NCBI GenBank assembly: GCA_022796475.1
Contig: JAAWIS010000020.1
Span: 1 to 48,469, forward strand
DNA from: Lachnospiraceae bacterium
Lineage (GTDB): Bacteria > Bacillota > Clostridia > Lachnospirales > Lachnospiraceae
Direction: 5' to 3'
DNA length: 48,469 bases
Below are positions 24,294-32,833 of the stretch, piece after piece (the stretch's first letter is position 1; the number at the start of each line of letters is the position of its first letter). The position numbers were made by a program, and so were the translations under genes. A model generated the notes under the pieces. The model had not been told where the DNA came from. It was given only the letters and a program-made list of their open reading frames with translations, and did not search any database.

Positions 24294-25667
24294 ATGGCAG
24301 ATAACAGACAATTTGTAGAGGATTTCGCAAAAAGCCAAACCCAGCTTTGCCTGGAAAACAGCACCATAAATCCTGAACTGTTTCAAACTTACGGTGTAAA
24401 ACGAGGCCTTCGGGATAAAAACGGAGCCGGCGTATTAGCAGGTTTAACTAATATTTCGCTGATTCAGTCCAAAAAAGAGGTAGATGGAAAAATGGTTCCC
24501 TGTGACGGACGCCTGTTATACCGTGGGTATGATATCAACGACTTGGTACGCGGGTTTTTATCAGCATCTACCAGGCATTTCGGATTTGAAGAAATTTCCT
24601 ATCTTCTTTTATTCGGAGAGCTTCCCACCAGCTCCCAATTATCCCAGTTTCATGAAGCCCTAACGAAAAGCAGCTTTCTTCCTACAAATTTTGTCCGGGA
24701 TGTTATTATGAAAGCCCCAGGCAAGGATATTATGAATTCCATTACAAAAAGCGTTCTGACTCTGGCTTCCTATGATGAACAGGCCTCTGACAATTCCCTT
24801 CCCAATGTACTGCGGCAAAGTATGATGCTGATCAGTGTATTTCCTATGCTGGCCGTTTACGGTTATCACGCTTTTAATCATTATGAATGCGGTGACAGCT
24901 TTTATATCCACCGTCCGGAGCCCAACCTTTCCACAGCCGAAAACCTGCTGCGGATGCTTCGTCCCGATACTCAGTATTCTGACTTAGAAGCCCGGGTTCT
25001 AGATCTGGCTCTTGTACTTCATATGGAACATGGCGGAGGAAATAATTCCACCTTTACCACCCGTGTTACCACTTCTGCCGGTTCCGATACGTATTCCGTA
25101 ATTGCCGCCGCCCTTTCCTCATTAAAAGGCCCGAAGCATGGCGGGGCTAACATTAAAGTAGTGGAAATGATGGCAGACATGAAAGAGCATTTATCTGACT
25201 GGTCTGACCAGGAAGAAGTAACCCAATACCTGACCAAACTGTTACATAAGGAAGCATTTGATCAGAAAGGGCTGATTTATGGAATGGGCCACGCGGTGTA
25301 TTCTATTTCAGATCCACGTGCCCTGATTTTTAAAGAATTCGTAGAAAAACTGGCCGCTGAAAAACACCGTGAAAAAGATTTCGCCCTGTATTCCATGGTA
25401 GAAACTCTGGCCCCGAAAATCATTGCCGGAGAGCGGGCAATCTACAAGGGAGTAAGTGCCAATGTGGACTTTTACAGCGGTTTCGTTTACAGTATGCTTG
25501 ATATTCCTACTGAGCTGTTTACCCCGATTTTTGCCATCGCCAGGATCGTAGGCTGGAGTGCTCATCGGATGGAAGAATTGATTAATGTAGATAAAATTAT
25601 CCGTCCTGCTTATCAAAGCCTTCTTCCATCAGAGAAAAAAGAGTATACGGATTTAAAGCACCGTTAA
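24294..25667 (+). CDS. gltA: citrate synthase
   Basis: Condenses acetyl-CoA and oxaloacetate to citrate. The 457 residues show the family's active-site elements: MEHGGGNNSTF with a conserved His, LKGPKHGGANIKVVEMM with the second His, GMGHAVYSISDPR, and the terminal IARIVGWSAHRMEEL containing the Arg-Gly-Trp-Ala-His block. The AAGGAGGT site six bases upstream fixes the start. It is monocistronic with no aconitase or isocitrate dehydrogenase beside it. A partial TCA branch making 2-oxoglutarate for glutamate is a reasonable role in an anaerobe. Two promoters and a palindromic site upstream suggest regulated expression. 2-methylcitrate synthase activity cannot be excluded from sequence alone. 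Confidence 0.95.
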   Translation: MADNRQFVEDFAKSQTQLCLENSTINPELFQTYGVKRGLRDKNGAGVLAGLTNISLIQSKKEVDGKMVPCDGRLLYRGYDINDLVRGFLSASTRHFGFEEISYLLLFGELPTSSQLSQFHEALTKSSFLPTNFVRDVIMKAPGKDIMNSITKSVLTLASYDEQASDNSLPNVLRQSMMLISVFPMLAVYGYHAFNHYECGDSFYIHRPEPNLSTAENLLRMLRPDTQYSDLEARVLDLALVLHMEHGGGNNSTFTTRVTTSAGSDTYSVIAAALSSLKGPKHGGANIKVVEMMADMKEHLSDWSDQEEVTQYLTKLLHKEAFDQKGLIYGMGHAVYSISDPRALIFKEFVEKLAAEKHREKDFALYSMVETLAPKIIAGERAIYKGVSANVDFYSGFVYSMLDIPTELFTPIFAIARIVGWSAHRMEELINVDKIIRPAYQSLLPSEKKEYTDLKHR

Positions 25668-25717
25668 AAGCCAATTATTTTTCTTTCTTTTTTGCTTTAT
25701 TTTCTTTTCATAAGCAA

Positions 25718-25747
25718 GTATATTACGCCAAATGCTGCGGATACTAT
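25718..25747 (+). promoter_or_regulatory. possible sigma-E-type sporulation promoter
   Basis: GTATATT (25718-25724), 15-bp spacer, GATACTAT (25740-25747), resembling the mother-cell sigma-E -35 and -10 patterns. It is placed 48 bp before a coat-protein-like gene. Confidence 0.4.
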
Positions 25748-25794
25748 TTGGGACGTATAAAGCTTTATGCCAATCATTACAGGAGGTAAGCGCT

Positions 25795-25968
25795 ATGAGC
25801 CCAAAAGAATTAACCTATATCGAAGACGCATTGAACCATGAACAGTTTTTAAAAAACCAGTGTGACGCTGCTATGAAATCTTTAACAGATGAGCAGCTTG
25901 TATCTTGCGTTCGGGAATTAAAGGAAAATCATCAGCAAATTTTCGACAGTTTATACAAATTAGTTTAA
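25795..25968 (+). CDS. small CotF-like spore coat protein
   Basis: A 57-residue protein starting MSPKELTYIEDALNHEQFL. The start at 25795 is fixed by AGGAGGTAAG upstream; codons before it belong to the leader. The helical sequence with KNQCDAAMKSLTDEQLVSC and a C-terminal LKENHQQIFDSLYKL is typical of the short half of the coat F family. It pairs with the next gene, 29 bp away. A role in the spore coat is inferred from family resemblance and the upstream sporulation-like promoter. No catalytic motif. Confidence 0.7.
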   Translation: MSPKELTYIEDALNHEQFLKNQCDAAMKSLTDEQLVSCVRELKENHQQIFDSLYKLV

Positions 25969-25997
25969 CATTATGAAACGAAAAGGAGGCCCATATT

Positions 25998-26243
25998 ATG
26001 GATGAAAAATGCACAATGGAAAATCTGCTTCTGACCACGAAAGGGGTTTGTGACTTATATCTTCATGGCACAATTGAATCTTCTACCTCAAATGTTCACC
26101 AGGCTTTTGATTCTGCTTTAAATAAATGCCTGGATATGCAGGAATCCATTTACCAGAAAATGAGCCAAAAGGGATGGTATCAGCAGCAGCAGGCAGAGCA
26201 GGAAAAAATGCTGAAAGTGAAAAATCAATTTGCAGGAATGTAG
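25998..26243 (+). CDS. small CotF-like spore coat protein
   Basis: An 81-residue helical protein. MENLLLTTKGVCDLYLHGTI is followed by HQAFDSALNKCLDMQESIYQ and a Gln-rich tail, matching the coat F / ferritin-like helical pair pattern with the recurrent KGW.. ending. An AAAGGAGG site precedes the ATG. It forms a two-gene unit with the preceding 57-residue protein; together they cover about one CotF domain plus. Expected to be mother-cell expressed and assembled in the coat. Confidence 0.75.
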   Translation: MDEKCTMENLLLTTKGVCDLYLHGTIESSTSNVHQAFDSALNKCLDMQESIYQKMSQKGWYQQQQAEQEKMLKVKNQFAGM

Positions 26244-26330
26244 TCTAAAAGAGTCCCCATTTGTTTTTCGATCAATTGAATGAAAGGGACCGGAATTTAC
26301 ACAAAATAATTGAAAACTTCCGAAATCCTC

Positions 26331-26359
26331 TTGAAAAGATTTCTGCAAGATGCTATACT
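26331..26359 (+). promoter_or_regulatory. sigma-A promoter of the 75-residue coiled-coil protein
   Basis: TTGAAA (26331-26336), 17-bp spacer, TATACT (26354-26359), near consensus, with a leader of about 40 nt. Confidence 0.8.
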
Positions 26360-26407
26360 CATTTTTAGGCAAGCCGTATTAACGGCAAATAAAAAGGAGG
26401 TATGCAT

Positions 26408-26635
26408 ATGCCGCGTGGAAGAAGAAAAGCGATTACAAACCCATCAGAAGAAATTCAGATAATTGACCAAAAAATTGCCGATTTACAAGAGCAGATTTCC
26501 GAATTAAAAAAGCAGCGCAAGGCTGCTGTTTCCAGAGCTGATGAAGCTGCAAAACAGCAGGTTGTTGACGCATTTGTTGCATCCGGAAAAACAGTGGAAG
26601 AATTTTTAGCCAGCGTAGCTCCAAACGCTGAATAA
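26408..26635 (+). CDS. small basic-headed coiled-coil protein of unknown function
   Basis: A 75-residue protein starting MPRGRRKAITNPSEEIQ; this start is seven bases from a perfect AGGAGG, whereas a Met two codons earlier is too close. The N-terminus PRGRRK resembles an AT-hook. Residues about 14-46 (IIDQKIADLQEQISELKKQR) form a heptad-patterned coiled coil, and the tail DAFVASGKTVEEFLASV resembles the short helices of some nucleoid-associated proteins. It has its own near-consensus promoter and a strong hairpin downstream, so it is probably abundant. A DNA-binding architectural role is inference; no family is recognised with certainty. Confidence 0.7.
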   Translation: MPRGRRKAITNPSEEIQIIDQKIADLQEQISELKKQRKAAVSRADEAAKQQVVDAFVASGKTVEEFLASVAPNAE

Positions 26636-26660
26636 TGTTCTGATTTTCTTATGAATTTAA

Positions 26661-26713
26661 AAAGCGCTGTCTGAGATGGAAAGGAAATCTCCTTTCATCC
26701 CAGGCAGCGCTTT
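26661..26713. terminator. strong hairpin after the coiled-coil gene
   Basis: Outer arms AAAGCGCTG/CAGCGCTTT and inner GATGgAAAGGA/TCCTTTCATC form a long stem with a 4-nt loop. Only a short T run follows, so termination is probable but not ideal. Confidence 0.65.
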
Positions 26714-26767
26714 CCTAATGTTTCCCTAAATGCTTCCCATTCCCTGTCTTGAGAGAACAGTATTGTG

Positions 26768-27997
26768 ATGAAAAAACCAGGTTATTACTCTTCCGGCGAA
26801 TTTTCCCGAATGGCGCATATCACCCTTCGGACAGTTCGTTATTACGATAAACAAAATATATTAAAACCTTCTCTTGTTTCGGAATCCGGCGCACGGTTTT
26901 ATACGGATCAGGATTTTGCCCGGCTTCAGCAAATCCTTTTGCTGAAATTTCTTGGCTTTTCTCTGGATGATATTAGAGAAATGCTGACAGGAGACTTTGA
27001 CTACCATTTTTTGCTGGATTCTCTGAATATCCAGTTGAAACTGGTACAGGATAAAATTGAACAGATGCAGCTTGTGGAACAGGCGATCCAGGATACCTCA
27101 AAAGCCATTCAGGCTGAACATTCCATTAACTGGAGCCAGATGCTGAATTTAATTCACCTGACTGGCATGGAAAAAAGCCTGAAAAACCAGTATCAGGACG
27201 CATCCAATATTTCTGCCAGAATTAACCTCCACCGGCTGTATTCTGCCAATCCGGCTGGCTGGTTTTCCTGGATTTACCAGCAGTGCCGCATTCAGCCAAA
27301 CCAACAAATTTTAGAAATCGGATGCGGCGACGGGACTTTATGGAATATAAATCTTCCCAAGATTCCCAAACAGATCCATATTACCTTATCTGATCGGTCA
27401 GAAGGAATGCTGCGGGATGCCAGACGCTCCATTGGACCCAAAGATCTGCGTTTTTCTTTCCAAATGTTTGACTGTCATCAAATCCCTTTTCCGGATCACT
27501 GCTTTGATCTTGTAATTGCAAACCATGTGCTGTTTTATTGTGAAGATATTCCGGCGGTCTGCCGGGAAGTACAGCGGATTTTAAAACCAGGAGGACTGTT
27601 TTTATGCAGTACTTACGGAAGTTTGCATATGAAGGAAGTCAGCCAGTTGGTTCAGGAATTTAACGACAGGATAAAATTGTCTGCCAACAAGCTTTATGAA
27701 CGGTTTGGCCGTGAAAATGGGAAGCCGGTTCTCTCCCCCTTTTTCCAATCTGTCCAGTGGTTGGATTATCCGGATTCCCTTTTTGTTACTCAGCCGGAAC
27801 CCTTGATCTCTTATATCCTTTCCTGCCACGGAAACCAAAATCAATACCTTTCCAACTCTTATCAGGAATTTCGCATATTTGTAAAGAAGAAAACACAAAA
27901 AGGGTTTTTCATTACTAAGGATGCCGGGATTTTCCTCTGTGAAAAGCAGGAGGAAGGAGCAAGTAAGAATAAAAAGGAAAATCAGGAAAAAGGGTAA
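26768..27997 (+). CDS. MerR-family regulator fused to a SAM-dependent methyltransferase
   Basis: A 409-residue two-domain protein. Residues 6-75 are a MerR winged helix (YSSGEFSRMAHITLRTVRYY, then FARLQQILLLKFLGFSLDD), residues about 80-117 a dimerisation helix, and residues from about 165 a class I methyltransferase. Motif I is ILEIGCGDGTLW (181-192), with post-I DRSEGMLRDARR and motif II/III FDLVIANHVLFYCED and LKPGGLFLCSTYGS. The methyltransferase takes the place of the usual effector domain, so SAM or a methylated ligand may be the signal, or the domain may modify a substrate. Start ATG 26768; GTG one codon before is possible and the binding site is weak. A MerR-type promoter lies 92 bp past the stop. 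Confidence 0.88.
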   Translation: MKKPGYYSSGEFSRMAHITLRTVRYYDKQNILKPSLVSESGARFYTDQDFARLQQILLLKFLGFSLDDIREMLTGDFDYHFLLDSLNIQLKLVQDKIEQMQLVEQAIQDTSKAIQAEHSINWSQMLNLIHLTGMEKSLKNQYQDASNISARINLHRLYSANPAGWFSWIYQQCRIQPNQQILEIGCGDGTLWNINLPKIPKQIHITLSDRSEGMLRDARRSIGPKDLRFSFQMFDCHQIPFPDHCFDLVIANHVLFYCEDIPAVCREVQRILKPGGLFLCSTYGSLHMKEVSQLVQEFNDRIKLSANKLYERFGRENGKPVLSPFFQSVQWLDYPDSLFVTQPEPLISYILSCHGNQNQYLSNSYQEFRIFVKKKTQKGFFITKDAGIFLCEKQEEGASKNKKENQEKG

Positions 27998-28088
27998 GCG
28001 AACACTCCTTTACCCATGCCTGCCTGCATCTCATTTCGGGATGCTATGTCAAAAATATGCACCGAATGAAAAAAACGATAAAAAGTAC

Positions 28089-28119
28089 TTGAAGGTGACC
28101 TAAGGTGACCTTTTATAAT
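28089..28119 (+). promoter_or_regulatory. MerR-type promoter with a 19-bp spacer and 21-bp dyad, upstream of rfbA
   Basis: TTGAAG (28089-28094), a 19-bp spacer, and consensus TATAAT (28114-28119). The spacer is filled by an imperfect palindrome at 28092-28112 made of AAGGTGACCT and AGGTGACCTT arms, also readable as a 10-bp direct repeat. The over-long spacer with a central dyad is the hallmark of promoters activated by MerR proteins. Confidence 0.75.
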
Positions 28120-28194
28120 AAAGCTTATACAGCGTTCCTGCAGGGATGAATAGCCAATAACGTCACATAATGATCAAAACAAAGGAGAATAACA

Positions 28195-29091
28195 ATGAAG
28201 GGAATTATTCTGGCCGGAGGTTCCGGCACACGGCTCTACCCTCTTACCATGGTAACATCCAAACAGCTTCTTCCAATTTACGACAAACCCATGATTTACT
28301 ATCCTCTGTCAGTACTGATGAACGCAGGTATCCGGGAGATTCTGATTATTTCTACTCCCCAGGACACCCCGCGGTTCCGGGAGCTGTTAGGTGATGGACA
28401 CCAGTTCGGAGTAACCCTTTCCTATGCGGTTCAGCCCAGCCCTGACGGCCTGGCTCAGGCATTTATTATTGGAGAAGAATTTATCGGTACAGACCCAGTG
28501 GCTATGGTATTAGGCGACAATATTTTCGCTGGCCATGGTCTGAAAAAAAGATTAAAGGCGGCTGTGACAAATGCAGAAACCGGAAAAGGCGCTACCGTCT
28601 TCGGATATTATGTGGATGACCCGGAGCGCTTTGGAATCGTGGAATTCAGCAGCGAGGGAAAAGCCATATCCATTGAAGAAAAGCCTCTAAAGCCGAAAAG
28701 CAATTACTGCGTAACCGGACTGTATTTTTATGATAATAACGTAGTAGAATATGCTAAGAATTTAAAACCCAGTGCAAGAAATGAGCTGGAAATCACAGAT
28801 TTAAACCGGATTTATCTGGAACAGGAAAAGCTGAATGTGGAACTTTTGGGACAAGGCTTTACCTGGCTGGATACAGGTACTCATGAAAGCCTTGCAGATG
28901 CCACAAATTTTGTAAAAACAGTGGAAACCCACCAGCATCGGAAAGTAGCATGTCTGGAAGAAATCGCTTATTTAAACGGCTGGATCTCCAAAGAAGATGT
29001 ACTGAAGGTTTACGAAGTATTAAAGAAAAACCAGTACGGGCAATATTTAAAAGATGTGCTGGATGGCAAATATATGGATGTGCTTCACTGA
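28195..29091 (+). CDS. rfbA: glucose-1-phosphate thymidylyltransferase
   Basis: First step of dTDP-L-rhamnose synthesis: glucose-1-phosphate + dTTP to dTDP-glucose. The 298 residues match the family exactly, with the nucleotide-binding [11 protein letters not shown] (8-18), [20 protein letters not shown], the metal-site region [12 protein letters not shown], and the sugar-binding [19 protein letters not shown] is 8 bases upstream. It is first in the order A-B-D-C and is preceded by the MerR-type promoter 75 bp upstream. It could also feed other dTDP-sugars, but the complete pathway follows. Confidence 0.98.
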   Translation: MKGIILAGGSGTRLYPLTMVTSKQLLPIYDKPMIYYPLSVLMNAGIREILIISTPQDTPRFRELLGDGHQFGVTLSYAVQPSPDGLAQAFIIGEEFIGTDPVAMVLGDNIFAGHGLKKRLKAAVTNAETGKGATVFGYYVDDPERFGIVEFSSEGKAISIEEKPLKPKSNYCVTGLYFYDNNVVEYAKNLKPSARNELEITDLNRIYLEQEKLNVELLGQGFTWLDTGTHESLADATNFVKTVETHQHRKVACLEEIAYLNGWISKEDVLKVYEVLKKNQYGQYLKDVLDGKYMDVLH

Positions 29092-29198
29092 CATGATATT
29101 TGTTAACCTTAGTTAAGATACTTTACGAAATGCTGTTTGGCAGGATTTTGTTCGAAAGAAAACTGCCTGCTGCAATATTAAAAAATTGGAAAGGACTT

Positions 29199-30224
29199 AT
29201 GAATATGACTATTATCGTTACCGGCGGAGCCGGATTTATCGGAAGCAATTTTATATTTCATATGTTGAAGCAATACCCGGACTACCGGATTATCTGCCTG
29301 GACTGTCTGACTTATGCTGGAAACTTATCGACTCTGGCTCCCATTATGGAGCATCCTAATTTCCGTTTTGTAAAGGAAAGCATTACTGACCGGGCTGCCG
29401 TTTACCGACTGTTTGAAGAAGAGCATCCTGACATGGTAGTAAACTTTGCAGCAGAAAGCCATGTGGACCGCTCCATCGAAAATCCGGAAATATTCCTGGA
29501 TACCAATATAAAGGGAACGGCTGTGCTGATGGATGCCTGCCGCCAATATGGAATCAAGCGTTATCATCAGGTTTCTACGGATGAAGTGTACGGCGATTTG
29601 CCTTTGGACCGGCCGGATTTGTTTTTTACTGAGGAAACTCCCATCCATACCAGCAGTCCTTACAGTTCTTCCAAAGCAAGCGCAGATTTGCTGGTACTGG
29701 CCTATCACCGGACTTACGGGCTTCCCGTTACTATCAGCAGGTGTTCCAACAACTATGGTCCCTATCATTTTCCAGAAAAGCTGATTCCCCTGATGATTGC
29801 CAATGCCTTAAACGATAAACCTCTTCCAGTTTATGGGAAAGGCGAAAATGTCCGGGACTGGCTTTATGTGGAGGATCACTGTAAAGCCATTGATTTAATT
29901 ATCCATAAAGGCCGGGTAGGGGAAGTATACAATATTGGCGGCCATAATGAAATGAAAAACATTGATATTGTAAAAATCATCTGCAAAGAACTTGGAAAAC
30001 CAGAAAGCCTGATTACTTACGTAACAGATCGAAAAGGCCATGATATGCGTTATGCCATTGATCCGGCTAAAATACACAGAGAACTTGGCTGGCTTCCGGA
30101 AACGAAATTTGAAGACGGCATTCAAAAAACCATTCGCTGGTACTTGGAACACAAGGACTGGTGGGAAACCATTATTTCCGGCGAATATCAAAATTACTAC
30201 GAACGCATGTATGGAAACCGGTAA
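29199..30224 (+). CDS. rfbB: dTDP-glucose 4,6-dehydratase
   Basis: Second pathway step, forming dTDP-4-keto-6-deoxyglucose with bound NAD. The 341-residue protein begins MNMTIIVTGGAGFIGSNF. I set the start at 29199 from the AAGGA site and the family N-terminus, although the frame is open for 33 codons upstream. The Rossmann GGAGFIG, the catalytic STDEVYGDL segment and the YSSSKAS Tyr-Lys pair are intact. The 107-bp gap after rfbA is unusually long for this operon and has no terminator I can see. Confidence 0.97.
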   Translation: MNMTIIVTGGAGFIGSNFIFHMLKQYPDYRIICLDCLTYAGNLSTLAPIMEHPNFRFVKESITDRAAVYRLFEEEHPDMVVNFAAESHVDRSIENPEIFLDTNIKGTAVLMDACRQYGIKRYHQVSTDEVYGDLPLDRPDLFFTEETPIHTSSPYSSSKASADLLVLAYHRTYGLPVTISRCSNNYGPYHFPEKLIPLMIANALNDKPLPVYGKGENVRDWLYVEDHCKAIDLIIHKGRVGEVYNIGGHNEMKNIDIVKIICKELGKPESLITYVTDRKGHDMRYAIDPAKIHRELGWLPETKFEDGIQKTIRWYLEHKDWWETIISGEYQNYYERMYGNR

Positions 30225-30292
30225 TTCTGAAATCGGACATGCTACGTATTGAACGATTGCAAACAATTTAAAATATGAAGGGTATGAATTCT

Positions 30293-31186
30293 ATGAAATT
30301 ACTGGTTACCGGTGTAAAGGGCCAGCTTGGACATGATGTTGTAAACGAATTGGAAAAGCGCGGCCATGAAGCCATTGGCGTAGATATTGAAGAAATGGAT
30401 ATTACCAATCCGGTTTCTGTCCAAACAGTTATGGACGAAACAAAGCCAGATGCGGTGATTCACTGTGCGGCCTGGACTGCTGTAGATGCTGCAGAAGAGG
30501 ATGAAAACAAGGAAATGGTCCGTTTCGTAAATGCAGAAGGAACCCGGTATATCGCCGAAGCCTGCAAAAAACTTGACTGTGCAATGATGTATCTGTCTAC
30601 GGACTACGTATTTGACGGCCAGGGCGATACGCCCTGGGATCCAGACTGTAAAGACTATAAGCCTTTAAATGTATATGGCCAGACCAAATTGGAAGGCGAA
30701 CTGGCTGTGGCCGAAAATCTCAATCGCTTTTTTATCGTGCGGATCGCCTGGGTATTCGGAATCAACGGAAAAAATTTCATTAAAACCATGCTGAATGCAG
30801 GAAAAAATCACCAGCAGTTAACGGTAGTAAATGATCAGATCGGCACTCCTACTTATACCTTCGACCTGGCAAGGCTTTTAGTTGATATGATTGAAACGGA
30901 CCGATACGGATATTATCACGCAACAAACGAAGGCGGCTATATCAGTTGGTACGAATTTGCCAAAGAAATTTTTCATCAGGCCAGTTTGCTTGGCCACGAA
31001 GAATATTCGGAAAGCCGCTTGACCATTCTTCCCGTTTCAACAGCCCAGTACGGAATTTCTAAGGCTTCCAGACCTTTTAACAGCCGTCTGGATAAAACGA
31101 AACTGGTACGGCAGGGATTTACTCCCCTTCCGGACTGGAAAGATGCATTAAACCGCTACCTGCGGGAAATTTTGGCATCATCTTAA
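30293..31186 (+). CDS. rfbD: dTDP-4-dehydrorhamnose reductase
   Basis: Final NADPH-dependent step to dTDP-L-rhamnose. 297 residues from MKLLVTGVKGQLGHDV. Three in-frame Met codons lie within 18 bases; the third (30293) is chosen because AAGGG is about 10 bases before it and the Rossmann strand starts there. Short-chain dehydrogenase motifs are VTGVKGQLG, STDYVFDGQG and VYGQTKLEGE (the Tyr-Lys catalytic pair). It comes before rfbC here. Confidence 0.97.
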   Translation: MKLLVTGVKGQLGHDVVNELEKRGHEAIGVDIEEMDITNPVSVQTVMDETKPDAVIHCAAWTAVDAAEEDENKEMVRFVNAEGTRYIAEACKKLDCAMMYLSTDYVFDGQGDTPWDPDCKDYKPLNVYGQTKLEGELAVAENLNRFFIVRIAWVFGINGKNFIKTMLNAGKNHQQLTVVNDQIGTPTYTFDLARLLVDMIETDRYGYYHATNEGGYISWYEFAKEIFHQASLLGHEEYSESRLTILPVSTAQYGISKASRPFNSRLDKTKLVRQGFTPLPDWKDALNRYLREILASS

Positions 31187-31210
31187 ATTTGATAAAGGAG
31201 CAAGTATACC

Positions 31211-31819
31211 ATGGGACAAATCAAAGTTGAGCAAAATGCTGGAGGAATCCAGGGGCTTTGCGTAATTGAGCCTACAGTCCACGGAGATTCCAGAGGATAT
31301 TTTATGGAAACGTATAATCAAAAAGATATGACGGAACATGGCCTTACTATGGAATTCGTACAAGATAACCAGTCCCGTTCCTCAAAAGGAGTGCTGAGAG
31401 GACTGCATTTCCAGAAATCATTCCCCCAGGGAAAGCTGGTCCGGGTAGTAAAAGGATCTGTTTTTGATGTAGCCGTTGATCTTCGAAGCGGAAGCGAAAC
31501 CTTCGGAAAATGGTTTGGCGTTGAACTGACAGAAGAAAACAAAAAACAGTTCTATATTCCGAAAGGCTTTGCTCATGGATTTTTAGTGTTAAGTGACATT
31601 GCGGAATTCTGCTATAAGTGTACCGATTTCTATCATCCGGAAGATGAAGGCGGATTAGCATGGAACGATCCTAAAATCGGGATTGCCTGGCCTAATGTTA
31701 CAGGAACTTACGACGGAACTGCATCTGCAGCCGGGTATCAGATGGAGGATGGAACTCCGCTTAATATCAGCGGAAAGGACCAGGTTCTGCTGCCATTAGA
31801 AGAAACCTTCCATTTTTAG
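31211..31819 (+). CDS. rfbC: dTDP-4-dehydrorhamnose 3,5-epimerase
   Basis: Third pathway step, double epimerisation of dTDP-4-keto-6-deoxyglucose. The 202-residue cupin-fold protein has the family's RSSKGVLRGLHFQ with the catalytic His, SVFDVAVDLRSGS, and PKGFAHGFLVLSD. AAAGGAG precedes the start. A strong terminator follows within 25 bp, closing a complete rhamnose-donor operon. Rhamnose is expected in cell-wall polysaccharide; no rhamnosyltransferase is adjacent, so the sugar nucleotide is exported to loci elsewhere. Confidence 0.97.
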   Translation: MGQIKVEQNAGGIQGLCVIEPTVHGDSRGYFMETYNQKDMTEHGLTMEFVQDNQSRSSKGVLRGLHFQKSFPQGKLVRVVKGSVFDVAVDLRSGSETFGKWFGVELTEENKKQFYIPKGFAHGFLVLSDIAEFCYKCTDFYHPEDEGGLAWNDPKIGIAWPNVTGTYDGTASAAGYQMEDGTPLNISGKDQVLLPLEETFHF

Positions 31820-31842
31820 GATATCTTCAATCATATAAATAG

Positions 31843-31898
31843 AAAGCAAAGGGGTTATGGCTGAATTACCGTTTCAGCACAGCCCCTTTTTTGCTTTT
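31843..31898 (+). terminator. rho-independent terminator of the rfb operon
   Basis: Outer stem AAAGCAAAGGGG/CCCCTTTTTTGCTTT with inner GCTGAA/TTCAGC; a T-rich 3' arm. Confidence 0.85.
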
Positions 31899-31909
31899 GA
31901 CACCCTAAT

Positions 31910-31972
31910 CTTTATAAGAAATTACGTCCTATAAAGCAAAAACCCTCTGGAGGGATGCGCACTTCGCGCTTA
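31910..31972 (-). repeat. dispersed palindromic element, copy B
   Basis: The reverse complement aligns with 12074-12136 over 63 bp with only about 8 differences, including one compensating single-base shift. Stems GCGC/GCGC and CTTTATA/TATAAAG are conserved. Confidence 0.75.
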
Positions 31973-31991
31973 AGGAAACTGTCTTCTGAAT

Positions 31992-32008
31992 CTTACATAG
32001 ACTGTAAG
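31992..32008. promoter_or_regulatory. dyad upstream of the BceA-like gene, possible response-regulator site
   Basis: A perfect CTTACA-N5-TGTAAG dyad, followed about 25 bp later by a -10-like TATCAT with no good -35. Such TTACA/TGTAA dyads upstream of bceAB are typical targets of BceR-type regulators. Confidence 0.5.
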
Positions 32009-32065
32009 TGTTATTTTTCAGAAACCTGTGTTATCATTTGAGCAGAAACCACAGGAGGTACTCAA

Positions 32066-32833
32066 ATGGAGCCGATTCTGAATATCGAAAACGTAAGCAA
32101 GACCTACGGCAGTGTGCCGAACCAAACTAAGGCGCTGAACGGAATTACCTTTCAGGTAATGCCCGGGGAATTTCTGGGGATTATTGGAAGCAGCGGTTCC
32201 GGAAAATCTACACTGCTTAACTGCATTGCAGCGGTAATGCAACCGACCGGAGGCAGTATTGTGATAGAGGGAAAAAAATTGCAGTCCCTTAAAGGAAAAG
32301 CATTGGCAGCATACCGGGGCCAAACTGTAGGTTACTTGTTTCAAAATTTTGAATTGCTGGACAACCTTACTGGTGAGGAAAATATCTTACTTCCTGCTTT
32401 TCTCCACAGTATGATAGAAAAAGAGGGCCATCGGCGCCTGAATCAACTGGCAGAATATCTGGAAATTACGGACGTACTAGACAAATTTCCCGCCCAGATG
32501 TCAGGAGGGCAGCGCCAGCGTGTGGCAGCAGCCAGAGCTATGATTCTCCATCCTAAACTGCTTCTTGCCGATGAACCTACAGGAGCTTTGGATAGTAAAA
32601 ATGCGAAGAATCTCATGAAAAAACTCTCCGGCCTAAACCAGGATGAACAGGCCACTATTTTGATGGTAACTCATGATTCCAACGCCGCCAGCTTTTGCAA
32701 GCGAATCTTATTCATCCAAGACGGGGTAATTTTCCACGAAATTCGCCGCGGCGATGAGAGCCGGCAGGATTTTTACCAGCGCATCCTAAAAGTTATGGCT
32801 CAGTTGGGAGGTGGAAGTTGTCATGTTCTCTAA
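32066..32833 (+). CDS. BceA-like ABC transporter ATP-binding protein
   Basis: A 255-residue ATPase with Walker [14 protein letters not shown]-loop region [18 protein letters not shown], signature [15 protein letters not shown], Walker [14 protein letters not shown] and switch His in [10 protein letters not shown]. The sequence is of the MacB/BceA exporter-like class, which frees lipid-cycle targets from antimicrobial peptides. The AGGAGG site fixes the start. It overlaps the permease gene by 11 bp, and a two-component system follows, the standard BceAB-RS detoxification and sensing module of Firmicutes. The inducing peptide cannot be told from sequence. Confidence 0.94.
   Translation: MEPILNIENVSKTYGSVPNQTKALNGITFQVMPGEFLGIIGSSGSGKSTLLNCIAAVMQPTGGSIVIEGKKLQSLKGKALAAYRGQTVGYLFQNFELLDNLTGEENILLPAFLHSMIEKEGHRRLNQLAEYLEITDVLDKFPAQMSGGQRQRVAAARAMILHPKLLLADEPTGALDSKNAKNLMKKLSGLNQDEQATILMVTHDSNAASFCKRILFIQDGVIFHEIRRGDESRQDFYQRILKVMAQLGGGSCHVL

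Noticed and set aside
28092-28112. Reading the tandem AAGGTGACCT units as a mere duplication
   Set aside because: The position between well-spaced -35 and -10 elements, the 19-bp spacing and the adjacent MerR gene make an operator the better explanation.
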